Shown in pieces: positions 27,478 through 39,900 of a DNA stretch of 64,000 nt (position 1 is the stretch's first letter; each line of letters begins with the position of its first letter). The notes under the pieces were generated by a model that ran no database searches, had not been told where the DNA came from, and was given only the letters and a program-made list of their open reading frames with translations. A program made the translations under genes and the position numbers. Source of the stretch: Trifolium pratense (taxonomy: Eukaryota > Streptophyta > Magnoliopsida > Fabales > Fabaceae); assembly GCF_020283565.1 (NCBI RefSeq), contig NC_060062.1:27216251-27280250 (forward strand), in the 5' to 3' direction.

Positions 27478-28126
27478 CATTTCAAATATCAAAAAATTGA
27501 TCTAAAGTATCCAAGTCATCCCTAACTTAACAAATTTTTGATCAAACTTAACTGTTAAAATTAAAGAATTAATTTATCATTTCACATATCAGAAAATCCA
27601 AATGATTTATTTTATCTTATCCTTATGCGAATGGTTGTAGTTTGGTTTCATATACTATTATTTTGACATGTCCATAATACAATAAGCATGTCCCCCAAGC
27701 TCACTATTTCGACCCTGTCTCAAAATGTCTTATATGGGTATTAATTTGACCCCACCTTGGGATCTTGTTCAGTTTTGAGGTTTGCCCCCACAAGCATTGT
27801 TACATATACTTTCGCCACGACAGACAAAAAGGAAAAGAATTGTCATGTGCGCGTCGACGAAATTACCAATATATCATTGCTCGCTACTTAAAGTAGCAGA
27901 CACCCCAAAAAATGTCCTACCTTTATAACGTCTTGGATCGTTTAAATTAAACATTCAAAAATTAATTTTGATCGTTGATTATGATCGGATGGACGAAAAC
28001 GATTAATGCAATATAATTGTTTCCCCCTAAGAGCGCGCCAAATGTAGATGCTTTATGGTTAACTTGGAAACAAAATTTTTTCCACATTATTGATGCATGA
28101 CTTCCCTCTTCTTGAATTGGATGGAC

Positions 28127-28127
<1 letters not shown>
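27478..28127. other. Intergenic, nothing recognised
   Basis: No gene, RNA or clear element seen. Confidence 0.35.
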
Positions 28128-28214
<87 letters not shown>

Positions 28215-28239
28215 TAATAATAATAATAATAATAATAAT
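28128..28239. repeat. (TAA)n microsatellite
   Basis: About 37 copies of a TAA trinucleotide with one AAC interruption near 28210. Poly-Ile and poly-Tyr frames over it are artefacts. Confidence 0.97.
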
Positions 28240-29295
28240 TATTATTATTAATAAAAAGGCAAATGAAGAAAAATTTATTTGTAACTTGTGTATTTAATTT
28301 TTTAAACAGGTCCATGAACTATTTGCAAATTTTAAAATAGGCTTTTGAACTAAACTTTTTTCCTTAAACTATTTTATTTTTCCAATTAAGCCCTTCCGTA
28401 GAATCATATAAAACTCATGTATTATATATATAATTTATTATTATTATTATTATTTTTTTTTATTGCAATTAATTTTATAAATATTTTTGTTTTAAAAAAA
28501 ACAATGAAAATATAACAATTAGTAATATATATATGATGAGAATAAAGAATATGAGCAATCAGTGTAAATTTTTTTTTGAAGGACAGTGTAATATGTATTT
28601 ACACAAACATCCAATAAAATCTCACTATTTTACCTTGTCATTATTTTAAATTTAAAATAATAAAAAATTATTGGCCTACTAACAAACCGGTTAACGACGT
28701 TTTGTTCCTCAAAATTGCAGTAATTTCTCACTCTTTGTCTAAGCCCTTTCTTCTTCTCCATATCACGCTTGTTATTTCCATTATCAGTTTATCACCATGT
28801 CTCTATTTTTAAAATTATTTGTAGTATTAGATTAGCCAATCGATGTTTTAGGCGATTCAAATAAATTTCTATCAATTTAGACTTCAATTCACACCATTTT
28901 CATATTGGTTAAACTACAATGTTCAACTATAATTATTTTCATATCCTCCCCCCTAATTTCTGGTCAACGCCGCTGCAACATTAGTCAACCGTCACAATTT
29001 TTAACAACACTGAGATGGTGATGTGCTTCAGGGATTTTGGAGAAACCATGGATGAAAAGTAGCAGCAGTGATAGATGCAAAAAACGTTGGGAGTGGGAGG
29101 CCTCACATTAGAAAAAGTAGTTTCATTTTTTAATTTAAATTAAATTATTTTTAAAATTGTAACATTTTTTAAAATACTCTTGTAATATTATGTGGCAGAA
29201 TTATGAAATTTTATTGGATGACCATGCAAAGTTGTTTTATACTGTCAGCGCACTATCTTTAGCTTTTTAGTGATTTAAACCCACTTGGATGACCA

Positions 29296-29360
29296 TTGAT
29301 TTTTGGAGCAGTAAGTGAGTAAAGTTGGAGAAGTAATTTTTGAATTTTCGCTTTTTTAGC
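29296..29360 (-). repeat. Duplicated CENH3 start and leader (unit 2)
   Basis: The sequence from ATG (29296) back through CTCCAAAAATCA and AAGTTGGAGAAG matches the leader before CENH3's ATG at 42187. Downstream of ATG the frame reads only nine codons (MVIQVGLNH). Equivalent copies have ATG at 31488 (unit 3) and 33620 (unit 4), where the frame starts MAMQVGLNH and then stops. Confidence 0.88.
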
Positions 29361-29374
29361 TTTTTAGTGATTTA

Positions 29375-29495
29375 AACCCACATGGGTTGGTGCATTGGTA
29401 TTGGCTTGAGACCTGGGAGTGTGCTCTTCTTGAGATCTGAGGTTCGATTCTCTCTGGCGCCAATTTGGGTGGGCTAATTTAGCTTCTTAAAAAAA
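29375..29495 (+). mobile_element. Short SINE in array unit 2
   Basis: An approximately 121-bp tRNA-like insert: A-box-like TTGGTGCATTGGTATTGG, B-box GAGGTTCGATTCTC, poly(A). It is flanked by a 17-bp duplication AGCTTTTTAGTGATTTA (29358-29374, 29496-29512). Copies sit at the same place in units 3, 4 and in the CENH3 upstream region. Confidence 0.85.
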
Positions 29496-29830
29496 AGCTT
29501 TTTAGTGATTTATGCAACCAAACAAAGCCTTATCTATACTTAAGAAGTAAAGTAATAAATAGAGGACAGAGCCATAACGGTCATTTCAAAAGGGTAGTTT
29601 GGTCATAGTAAGAGTTTGGATGTGACAAGTCTAAAGTGACTAGTCAATAAAATAGGAGAATAAAAAATTGGTATTTCAAATCATTCATGATTTTCTCCAT
29701 GCATGCACACAGATAATATCGATCATTAATTTATTTATTTATTTATCAATATAGGAGTATAATATGAAAATAAAGAATAAAAAATTGGTATTTCAAATTA
29801 TGTATGTACACAGATATCCAATCAAATCTA

Positions 29831-30810
29831 GGCTAAATTGCAGTTTTAGTCCCTCAGTTTCCTAATTGTGCGATTTTGGTCCCCCTAGTTTCAAACGAGC
29901 GATTTTGGTCGCCCAGGTTTCATAATTGTGCGATTTTGATCGCCCTAGTTTCAAACGAGCGATTTTGGTCCCCATGTTTCATAATTATGCGGTTTTGGTC
30001 CCCCTAGTTTCAAACGAGCGATTTTAGTCCCCCACATTTGCCCCCTTTTGTATTTTTTGGTCCATGTTAACCATTTTGACAAAACAACTGTTGACATTGA
30101 ATTTTTTGACACATGTTTAAATTATATTGGACAACCTATAATTTCTTTTTATTTTTTTTTTGTTTGAAAAAAAACCAAGAAAAGGTCATGTGAGTTTTTT
30201 AAAAAATGTCATCATCTTTGCTCTAATCTCTCAATTGCATAAGTTTCGACGAAAGCTCCTTGTGCTGCACTGGGTTGAGATGCTTAAAACATAAGTTTTC
30301 TAATTGTTCCTTCAATTAGATATTCCTAAGCGATTGGCTAAAGATACAAAAATCTTCAAAGTCTCATTTGCAAACTCCTGCTGCCTGGCAACCAGCAATG
30401 CATCTAGCGTCATCATATTATGTAATCGATCTGCCAATTTAATGAAAATAGCACTTGCATCTAGCATGGCAAGGAACATTGTATGCAGGTCACGGCTAGT
30501 TTCAACAGACTCGGGTAACCCTTCCTTGTTTTTTTTTTTTTTTAAAAAAAAACATTAAAAAAAATTATAAGTTGTCAAATATAATTAACACACGTATCAA
30601 AAAAATCAATGTCAACAATTTTTTTGGTCAAAATAGTCAACAGGGACCAAGAAATGCAAAAGGGGGCAAATGTGGGGACCAAAATTGCTCGATTGAAACT
30701 AGGAGAACCAAAATCGCAAAATTAAGAAACGTGGGAACCAAAATTGCTCGTTTGAAACTAGGGAGACCAAAATCGCGCAATTAGAAAACGTGAGGGACCA
30801 AAATTGTAAT
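29831..30810. mobile_element. Pack-MULE-like element with RSH fragment (copy 1)
   Basis: About 980 bp. Long inverted ends of roughly 270-350 bp carry repeated 'GTTTCAAACGAGCGATTTTGGTC' words (given in part) and start GGCTAAATTGCAGTTTTAG. AATCTA is present at both borders (29825-29830, 30811-30816). The centre is a piece of an RSH gene. Long TIRs around a captured gene fragment without transposase is the Pack-MULE pattern. Confidence 0.82.
30219..30528 (-). pseudogene. RSH (ppGpp synthetase/hydrolase) fragment, copy 1
   Basis: Read on the minus strand, the piece gives [48 protein letters not shown]. After a one-base deletion it continues KEQLENLCFKHLNP, VQHKELSSKLM, then AIERLEQ and stops. 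These are conserved blocks of plant chloroplast RelA/SpoT homologues at the end of the HD hydrolase domain. Tryptophan of the usual WKEQ is changed to Leu. A block between SSKLM and AIERLEQ is missing. There is no start, no catalytic HD motif and no synthetase domain, so it cannot encode an enzyme. RSH2/3- or CRSH-type is likely. Confidence 0.88.
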
Positions 30811-32024
30811 AATCTAACTATTTTACCTTGTCATTATTTTAAATTTAAAATAATAAAAAATTATTTGTCTACTAACAAACTGGTTAACGACGTTTTGTTC
30901 CTCAAAATTGCAGTAATTTCTCACTCTTTCTCTAAGCCATTTCTTCTTCTCCATATCACGCTTGTTATTTCCATTATCATTTTATCACCATGTCTCTATT
31001 TTTAAAATTATTTGTAGTATTAGATTAGCCAATCGATGTTTTAGGCGATTCAAATAAATTTCTATCAATTTAGACTTCAATTCACACCATTTTCATATTG
31101 GTTAAACTACAATGTTCAACTATAATTATTTTCATACCCTCCCCCTAATTTCTGGTCAACGCCGCTGCAACATTAGTCAACCGTCACAATTTTTAACAAC
31201 ACTGAGATGGTGATGTGCTTCAGGGATTTTGGAGGAACCATCGATGAAAAGTAGCAGCAGTGATAGATGCAAAAAACGTTGGGAGTGGGAGGCCTCACAT
31301 TAGAAAAAGTATTTTCATTTTTTAATTTAATTTAAATTATTTTTAAAATTGTAACATTTTTTAAAATACTCTTGTAATATTATGTGGCAGAATTATGAAA
31401 TTTTATTGGATGACCATGCAAAGTTGTTTTATACTGTCAGCGCACTATCTTTAGCTTTTTAGTGATTTAAACCCACTTGCATGGCCATTGATTTTTGGAG
31501 AAGTGAGTGAGTGAAGTTGGAGAAGTAATTTTTGAATTTTTGCTTTTTTAGCTTTTTAGTGATTTAAACCCACTTGGGTTGGTGCATTGGTATTGGCTTG
31601 GGACTTGGGAGTGTGCTCTTCTTGAGATATGAGGTTCGATTCTCTCTGGCGCCAATTTGGGTGGGCTAATTTAGCTTCTTAAAAAAAAAAGCTTTTTAGT
31701 CATTTATGCAACCAAACAAAGCCTTATCTATACTTAAGAAGTAAAGTAATAAATAGAGGACAGAGTCATAACGGTCATTTCAAAAGGGTAGTTTGGTCAT
31801 AGTAAAACTTTGGATGTGACAAGTCTAAAGTGACTAGTCAATAAAATAGGAGAATAAAAAATTGGTATTTCAAATCATTTATGATTTTCTCCATGCATGC
31901 ACATAGATAATATCGATCATTAATTTATTTATTTATTTATCAATATAGGTGTATAATATGAAAATAAAGAATAAAAAATTGGTATTTCAAATTATGTATT
32001 TATACAGATATCCAATAAAATCTA

Positions 32025-32941
32025 GGCTAAATTGCAGTTTTAGTCCCTCAGTTTCATAATTGTGCGATTTTGATCGCCCTAGTTTCAAACGAGCGATTTT
32101 GGTCCCCATGTTTCATAATTGTGCGGTTTTGGTCCCCCTAGTATCAAACGAGCGATTTTAGTCCCCCACATTTGCCCCCTTTTGCATTTTTTTGTCCATG
32201 TTAACCATTTTGACAAAACAACTGTTGACATTGAAATTTTTGACACATGTTTAAATTATATTGGACAACCTATAATTTCTTTTTATTTTTTTTTGTTTGA
32301 AAAAAAAACAAGAAAAGGTCATGTGAGTTTTTTAAAAAATGTCATCATCTTTGCTCTAATCTCTCAATTGCATAAGTTTCGACGAAAGCTCCTTGTGCTG
32401 CATCGGGTTGAGATGCTTAAAACATAAGTTTTCTAATTGTTCCTTCAATTAGATATTCCTAAGCGATTGGCTAAAGATACAAAAATCTTCAAAGTCTCAT
32501 TTGCAAACCCCTGCTGCCTGGCAACCGGCAATGCATCTAGCGTCATCATATTATGTAATCGATCTGCCAATTTAATGAAAATAGCACTTGCATCTAGCAT
32601 GGCAAGGAACATTGTATGCAGGTCACGGCTAGTTTCAACAGACTCGGGTAACCCTTCCTTGTTTTTTTTTTTTAAAAAAAAACATTAAAAAAAAATTATA
32701 AGTTGTCAAATATAATTAACACACGTATCAAAAAAATCAATGTCGACAATTTTTTTGGTCAAAATAGTGAATAGGGACCAAGAAATGCAAAAGGGGGCAA
32801 ATGTGGGGACCAAAATCGCTCGATTGAAACTAGGAGAACCAAAATCGCAAAATTAAGAAACGTGGGAACCAAAATTGCTCGTTTGAAACTAGGGAGACCA
32901 AAATCGCGCAATTAAAAAACGTGAGGGACCAAAACTGTAAT
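32025..32941. mobile_element. Pack-MULE-like element (copy 2)
   Basis: Same element as 29831-30810 at the equivalent place in unit 3, with AATCTA at both borders. It is slightly shorter because one run of TIR words is lost on the left. Confidence 0.82.
32351..32661 (-). pseudogene. RSH fragment, copy 2
   Basis: Same captured RSH piece and the same frameshift and internal loss as copy 1, with only scattered substitutions. The shared lesions show that decay came before amplification. Confidence 0.87.
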
Positions 32942-34156
32942 AATCTAACTATTTTACCTTGTCATTATTTTAAATTTAAAATAATAAAAAATTATTTGCC
33001 TACTAACAAACTGGTTAACGACGTTTTGTTCCTCAAAATTGCAGTAATTTCTCACTCTTTCTCTAAGCCCTTTCTTCTTCTCCATATCACGCTTGTTATT
33101 TCCATTATCAGTTTATCACCATGTCTCTATTTTTAAAATTATTTGTAGTATTAGATTAGCCAATCGATGTTTTAGGCGATTCAAATAAATTTCTATCAAT
33201 TTAGACTTCAATTCACACCATTTTCATATTGGTTAAACTACAATGTTCAACTATAATTATTTTCATACCCTCCCCCCTAATTTCTGGTCAACGCCGCTGC
33301 AACATTAGTCAACCGTCACAATTTTGAACAACACTGAGATGGTGATGTGCTTCAGGGATTTTGGAGGAACCATGGATGAAAAGTAGAGCACTGATAGATG
33401 CACAAAACGTTGGGAGTGGGAGGCCTCACATTAGAAAAAGTAGTTTCATTTTTTAATTTAAATTAAATTATTTTTAAAATTGTAACATTTTTTGAAATAC
33501 TCTTGTAATATTATGTGGCAGAATTATGAAATTTTATTGGATGACCATGCAAAGTTGTTTTTATACTGTTAGCGCACTATCTTTAGCTTTTTAGTGATTT
33601 AAACCCACTTGCATGGCCATTGATTTTTGGAGCAGTGAGTGAGTGAAGTTGGAGAAGTAATTTTTGAATTTTTGCTTTTTTAGCTTTTTAGTGATTTAAA
33701 CCCACTTGGGTTGGTGCATTGGTATTGACTTGGGACTTGGGAGTGTGCTCTTCTTGAGATATGAGGTTCGATTCTCTCTGGCGCCAATTTGGGTGGGCTA
33801 ATTTAGCTTCTTAAAAAAAAAAGCTTTTTAGTCATTTATGCAACCAAACAAAGCCTTATCTATACTTAAGAAGTAAAGTAATAAATAGATGACAGAGTCA
33901 TAACGGTCATTTCAAAAGGGTAGTTTGGTCATAGTAAAACTTTGGATGTGACAAGTCTAAAGTGACTAGTTAATAAAATAGGAGAATAAAAAATTGGTAT
34001 TTCAAATCATTCATGATTTTCTCCATGCATGCACACAGATAATATCGATCATTAATTTATTTATTTATTTATCAATATAGGAGTATAATATGAAAATAAA
34101 GAATAAAAAATTGGTATTTCAAATTATGTATTTACACAGATATCCAATAAAATCTA

Positions 34157-35138
34157 GGCTAAATTGCAGTTTTAGTCCCTCAGTTTCCTAATTGTGCGAT
34201 TTTGGTCCCCCTAGTTTCAAACGAGCGATTTTGGTCCCCCATGTCTCATAATTGTGCGATTTTGATCGCCCTAGTTTCAAACGAGCGATTTTGGTCCCCA
34301 TGTTTCTTAATTGTGCGATTTTGGTCCCCTAGTTTCAAACGAGCGATTTTAGTCCCCCACATTTGCCCCCTTTTGCATTTTTTGGTCCATGTTAACCATT
34401 TTGACAAAATAACTGTTGACATTGAATTTTTTGACACATGTTTAAATTATATTGGACAAACTATAATTTCTTTTTATTGTTTTTTTTTTGTTTGAAAAAA
34501 AAACCAAGAAAAGGTCATGTGAGTTTTTTTAAAAATGTCATCATCTTTTCTCTAATCTCTCAATTGCATAAGTTTCGACGAAAGCTCCTTGTGCTGCACT
34601 GGGTTGAGATGCTTAAAACATAAGTTTTCTAATTGTTCCTTCAATTAGATATTCCTAAGCGATTGGCTAAAGATACAAAAATCTTCAAAGTCTCATTTGC
34701 AAACCCCTGCTGCCTGGCAACCGGCAATGCATCTAGCGTCATCATATTATGTAATCGATCTGCCAATTTAATGAAAATAGCACTTTCATCTGGCATGGCA
34801 AGGAACATTGTATGCAGGTCGCGGCTAGTTTCAACAGACTCAGGTAACCCTTCCTTGTTTTTTTTTTTAAAAAAAAAACATTAAAAAATATTATAAGTTG
34901 TCAAATATAATTAACACATGTATCAAAAAAATCAATGTCGACAATTTTTTTTGGTCAAAATAGTCAACAGAGACCAAGAAATGCAAAAGGGGGCAAATGT
35001 GGGGACCAAAATCGCTCGATTGAAACTAGGAGAACCAAAATAGCAAAATTAAGAAACGTGGGAACCAAAATTGCTCGTTTGAAACTAGGGAGACCAAAAT
35101 CGCACAATTAGAAAACGTGAGGGACAAAAAACTGCAAT
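34157..35138. mobile_element. Pack-MULE-like element (copy 3)
   Basis: Same element in unit 4, AATCTA at both borders, long TIRs with CAAACGAGCGATTTTGGTC words. Confidence 0.82.
34549..34857 (-). pseudogene. RSH fragment, copy 3
   Basis: Same piece and lesions as the other copies. Shares private variants with the copy next to CENH3 (GCATGGCAAGG preceded by CATCTG instead of CATCTA), so these two copies look closest. Confidence 0.86.
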
Positions 35139-35758
35139 AATCTAACTATTTTACCTTGTCATTATTTTAAATTTAAAATAATAAAAAATTATTTCCCTAC
35201 TAACAAACCGGTTAACGATGTTTTGTTCCTCAAAATTCCACTAATTTCTCACTCTTTCTCTAAGCCCTTTCTTCTTCTCCATATCACGCTTGTTATTTCC
35301 ATTATCAGTTTATCACCATGTCTCTATTTTTAAAATTATTTGTAGTATTAGATTAGCCAATCGATGTTTTAGGCGATTCAAATAAATTTCTATCAATTTA
35401 GACTTCAATTCACACCATTTTCATATTGGTTAAACTACAATGTTCAACTATAATTATTTTCATACCCTCCCCCCTAATTTCTGGTCAACGCCGCTGCAAC
35501 ATTAGTCAACCGTCACAATTTTTAACAACACTGAGATGGTGATGTGCTTCAGGGATTTTGGAGGAACCATGGATGAAAAGTAGCAGTAGTGATAGATGCA
35601 AAAAACGTGGGAGTGGGAGGCCTCACATTAGAAAAAGTAGTTTCATTTTTTAATTTAAATTAAATTATTTTTAAAATTGTAATATTATGTGGCAGAATTA
35701 TGAAATTTTATTGGATGACCATGCAAAGTTGTTTTACACCGTCAGCGCACCATCTTTA

Positions 35759-36943
35759 AACTCATATAATATTACTAATACTTTATTATTTAAAATGAGT
35801 TGTTCACTATATAAATGAGAAAGTAAAAACAGATGAATGAAGTAGAAATTTAGTTCACATCGACTCAATGATATTCAATTTATGTATTTTTAAAATAAAA
35901 TCATGTCCTTCCCAATATAGCTTTGCTTGAGGCCAAAGATTCTACAGGTGACCAAACCAATTATCTCATGCTAAAAGCCCGTTTAGATTAGTTTATTTTT
36001 GAGTTTATAAAAAATAACTTATGTAAATAAATAAATTTTTATATTAATTCTTAAGTTCTCGACAGTACGAATTGTATTTTCATAAGCTATTATTTCATAA
36101 AATACCTTTCCAAACTTATAAATAATACATAAAATTTATTTATTTATATAAATTATTTTGCATAAGCTAAAAAATAAGTCAATCCAAAAATACCTTAAAA
36201 GTTTTTTTTAAAAAAAGCTTGGACAATTTTTCACTTTCAAATTAAATTTATGAGATTGGGTCACAAGTATATCGTCCTCACCACTCATATCAAAGCTTTA
36301 TGCATTGCAAAAAGTTGAAACATCACAGTAACATGTCTCCTCCTCACATACAGCTTTGCATGATTGAATTAAAAGTATAATCTAAAAACATTCTTTCCAC
36401 TTGCTGTTCTAATATGTTACTATTTGCATGCTTAGACCCCTATTTACTTTCTGAAATACTTAACAGTTTCATTTACTAAAATTTATGTTCATATATTACA
36501 TTACTAACAATTAGATAGAAGACTCATATAGTAACAACTGTGATAGTAAGAGAAGATATAGAAGACAAACTTGAAAGAATGTATTTTCAGAATAGTAAAC
36601 AAACAAGCACTTAAATTACATGAATTCCTTCTACCACATGAAGTAAATATATGAACGACAATAATCTTGAAATAATACACTGTCTACAATTTAAATTACA
36701 AGTTACTCATCAATTCTCAATCAGACTCGGTAGTAAACCATTTTTCTACAGTGATGGTTCATCTACAACAGATTTTTCACCTACAAACATTACTATTGAC
36801 AAAATGCGAGTTAGCCTAGTACCTAATTTAAATTTCAAATTCAGGTATACAAGTAGCAATGGCTTCTTCGAAGAATGTCATGTCATAGCAACAATGGTTT
36901 TCACTGCCCTTTACAAAAAAAAAAAACTGTCGGAGTTGTGCTC
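35759..36943. other. CENH3 3' flank
   Basis: Between the array and the CENH3 stop codon. Contains a possible Tourist-like MITE at about 35982-36197 (GCCCGTTTAGATTAGTTTAT against CTTATTTTTTAGCTTATGC arms). The CENH3 3' UTR should lie at its right side. No other gene. Confidence 0.4.
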
Positions 36944-39900
36944 TCACCAAGGCCTTCCTATTCCGGTAAGCCTACGTGTCAACTCAATATCCTTTTTCAC
37001 TGAGGCAAAAAATCAAATAACAGAGGTTAGTTAAAAAAAATATTCATAATGGTCTAAGGAAAATACCCACTATACTAGATAAACAAAGTTCTGTTTTTGT
37101 ATTCTGTCCATTATTTTCCTCTAGATAAATAAATCTCTTTTTGAGTCTTCAGCTCATCAAAAACTTTATTTATCAGCCAGAAGACAGCATAAAAATATCT
37201 CTGCTTAAGAATGACTTAATTATTCCTGTTAATGTTATATGCGACTGCAATCCTTTACATGGCCAGAGGTCGCAAGATGCAGAGAGTCCACAATGAACAT
37301 TTATCACTTTCTTTTTTGCATTTTGCAACTGTTGCAAGTACCCTTTACATGGTACAGCCATTAGTGACATTCTTTAAAAATTGACATATCAAGCGCTAGG
37401 CTTAAAACAATGTGTGATATTCCCAGCAACTACACTACTGCAATTTTCCTCTTTCTCTAGTATAAAGATTACTGACTGTAGAATATTGTTTGAATCTAAT
37501 TAATATTAGTTACAGAAGAGTTCATCATCTGTTCAGATTCATTCATCAGAATAAAAAGAAGTATATTTTCTATATGATAAATTCGTGAATAATGTTATTG
37601 ATGAAAACAAGTATATTTTCATTTGGTAGGAATATTGCATTTTATGTGCAGAGTCGGGGTTCGAACCCGGGATCTCCCACTTACCACCCCAAGAGGTGAA
37701 TTTCTAGCCATTAGGCTACTTGACCAAAAAAAAAATTAAACCAACTTACTAAGCGTAACACGCCTTGCGTGAAGTGCACAGAGCATTCCACATTCAAACA
37801 TACGAACCAGATGGTCCTCAGCTGCCTACAGGATTTTCAACAAACAAACAAAAAAACCAGAGAAGATCATGTTCCATACGAAATGTAATATTAAAACAGG
37901 TGAAAAAAATACTCCATCTTTTCCTTTCTAATTAAGATAATAGCACACAAGTTAAGAATTACAATTACAATTAATGTTATTGATTAAATTCTTAAGGCTT
38001 AACTACACATTTGGTCTCTTACGTTTATTTTAGGTTTCAATTTGGTCCCTTAAGTTTAAAAAGCATCAATTTGGTCCCTTACGTTTAAAAAGTATCAATT
38101 TGGTCCCTTACGTTTATTTTAGGTTTCAAATTAGACCTTTCCGTCAATTTTGTCACATGTGGCAGCCAATTTGCATATGTGGACAGACACATGGCACTTG
38201 GACACACCGACACATGTACTGTTCAAACGGTGTTAGTGACAAAACTAACGGAAAGGACTAACTTGAAACCTAAAATAAACGTAAGAGACCAAATGTGTAG
38301 TTAAGCCAATTCTTAACTACGCCCTTCACTTATACACTCACTACAAACAATTATATTAAACTTAAATTCAAAATCCATAAGATACAAAATTCATAAGTCA
38401 CCACTTAGCTAGAGTATTAACAAGAACTTAACAACTTTTTGAATATGCAAAATACAAAACACAGTTTTGGAAAAGTACTGATACATAAACACTAAAATTA
38501 AGTAGTCAAATTCTAGATATCCCACCAAAGTACTTGCTGATCCCACCAATCTTACAAGTAATATTGTCAATCCCACGCTATTGAAAAAGTGCTGATACAT
38601 AAACACTAAATTAAGCAATATTGTCATAAGATCACAATTTTGACTATTGCCTGTCAGCCATCCATATCACGTCTCTCATCTTTGATATCACCCCTAAAAT
38701 GTCATCTCAGCTCCTGTTAACCTTGTCCAATTCAACTTGCATTAGAAGGTATTCTCACTACCACTAACCCACATATTACAGACATGAGCAATAATAATGT
38801 ACTCCCACAATCCCCAAACACCAATATCCTCTGACAAGACACTCAAAGAGTCAAGAGGCCTTCATATTTAGCATACCATCGTTGCTCCCTGATCATTTCA
38901 AAAACTTAACCATATTCAGAAATCATATACCCTATCTTTAATTCCCACTCATATCACACATTTTTCTACATCTAACAAACAACTCTTTAAAGTTTAATCA
39001 TTTCCACGTGCATATAAAGAAGCTGTGCAGCAGGAATGTTGAAAAAGTTCATTAAGGCTAAATTACTAGCTCTGTAGAAGAGTCAAGCATGTCCCCCCTC
39101 CTCTCATCCAGAAGCTATGAGAGCTATAGGCTTACAAACAATTAGATATTTCGTTGGAGATTTACAGGCCATTGGTCAAAATGACCATTGTTTGTTAGGA
39201 TACTGATGACTGATATCAGTTGCATCTCATGCAACTGGCATCTACAGTGACAGTGGTAACAAGATTCTCATTTGGGTGCATGAAAATAGGATGTGGAGAA
39301 AATTTGGTTACAAGTGTTGTATTACTCATTTACTCTTACTCTCAAACTGTAAGATGCTCTTTTCGCATACAAGGTAGGTTAAGGTTATAACATAACATAT
39401 ATTACAATCATGCAACTGCCATGACTGAACATCAACTAACTAGAACTGTCTTAACCAATCCAGCTATTGTTCAGGGGTACTGGACTACCGGTGACAGAAA
39501 CGGCAATAATAAAGTTCCCATTCTTAAATGTTTTAAAACAACTCTACATTCTCAAATCAGTTTTTCATCTTTTATTATTTAATTAAGTCCCCTTTCGACA
39601 ACTTCGCTGGAAAAGTTATGGGACATGCAAGGAAATTGGAAGGTTTAAACCCAACAATTTTACTCCACTTCCTTTAGTTTTCCCCTAAAACCAAAAACAG
39701 ACGTGCCATGTATGCCTGTTGAATTCATAAGGATCTATGAAATATAACTGCTGGATTCGTCATACATTAAATAGTATTGTAATGAATATTAAAAATATAA
39801 TTGAGCCTTCAAACCAAGTCTTTGTTTCACTTGGATGTCTGATCAAATGCTTATTAAGGGGGGAAAATCATGTTACTTATTATTAACTTTATTTTGTTGA

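Larger units (their letters stand above)
28572..35758. repeat. Tandem array of CENH3-promoter/Pack-MULE units
   Basis: Direct repeat with a period of about 2.13-2.19 kb. Equivalent junction points lie at 29261, 31453 and 33585, and the array ends near 35758. Unit 1 (28572-29260) is short and lacks the nested RSH element; units 2-4 are full. Each full unit runs: CENH3 start codon and 5' flank, SINE, unique upstream DNA, then a TIR-like element (inverted ATCCAATAAAAT near both ends) that carries the RSH Pack-MULE. The left flank ends near 28570 beside AT-rich DNA. The single-copy counterpart is 42188-44348. Confidence 0.93.

Noticed and set aside
27962..28315. 117-residue poly-Tyr and poly-Ile frames
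   Set aside because: They arise from the (TAA)n tract and have no stop because of the repeat.
30304..30558. Plus-strand 83-92-residue frames in each RSH element (also 32437, 34633, 43199)
   Set aside because: They are antisense to the RSH homology on the minus strand, which is the real ancestral coding strand.
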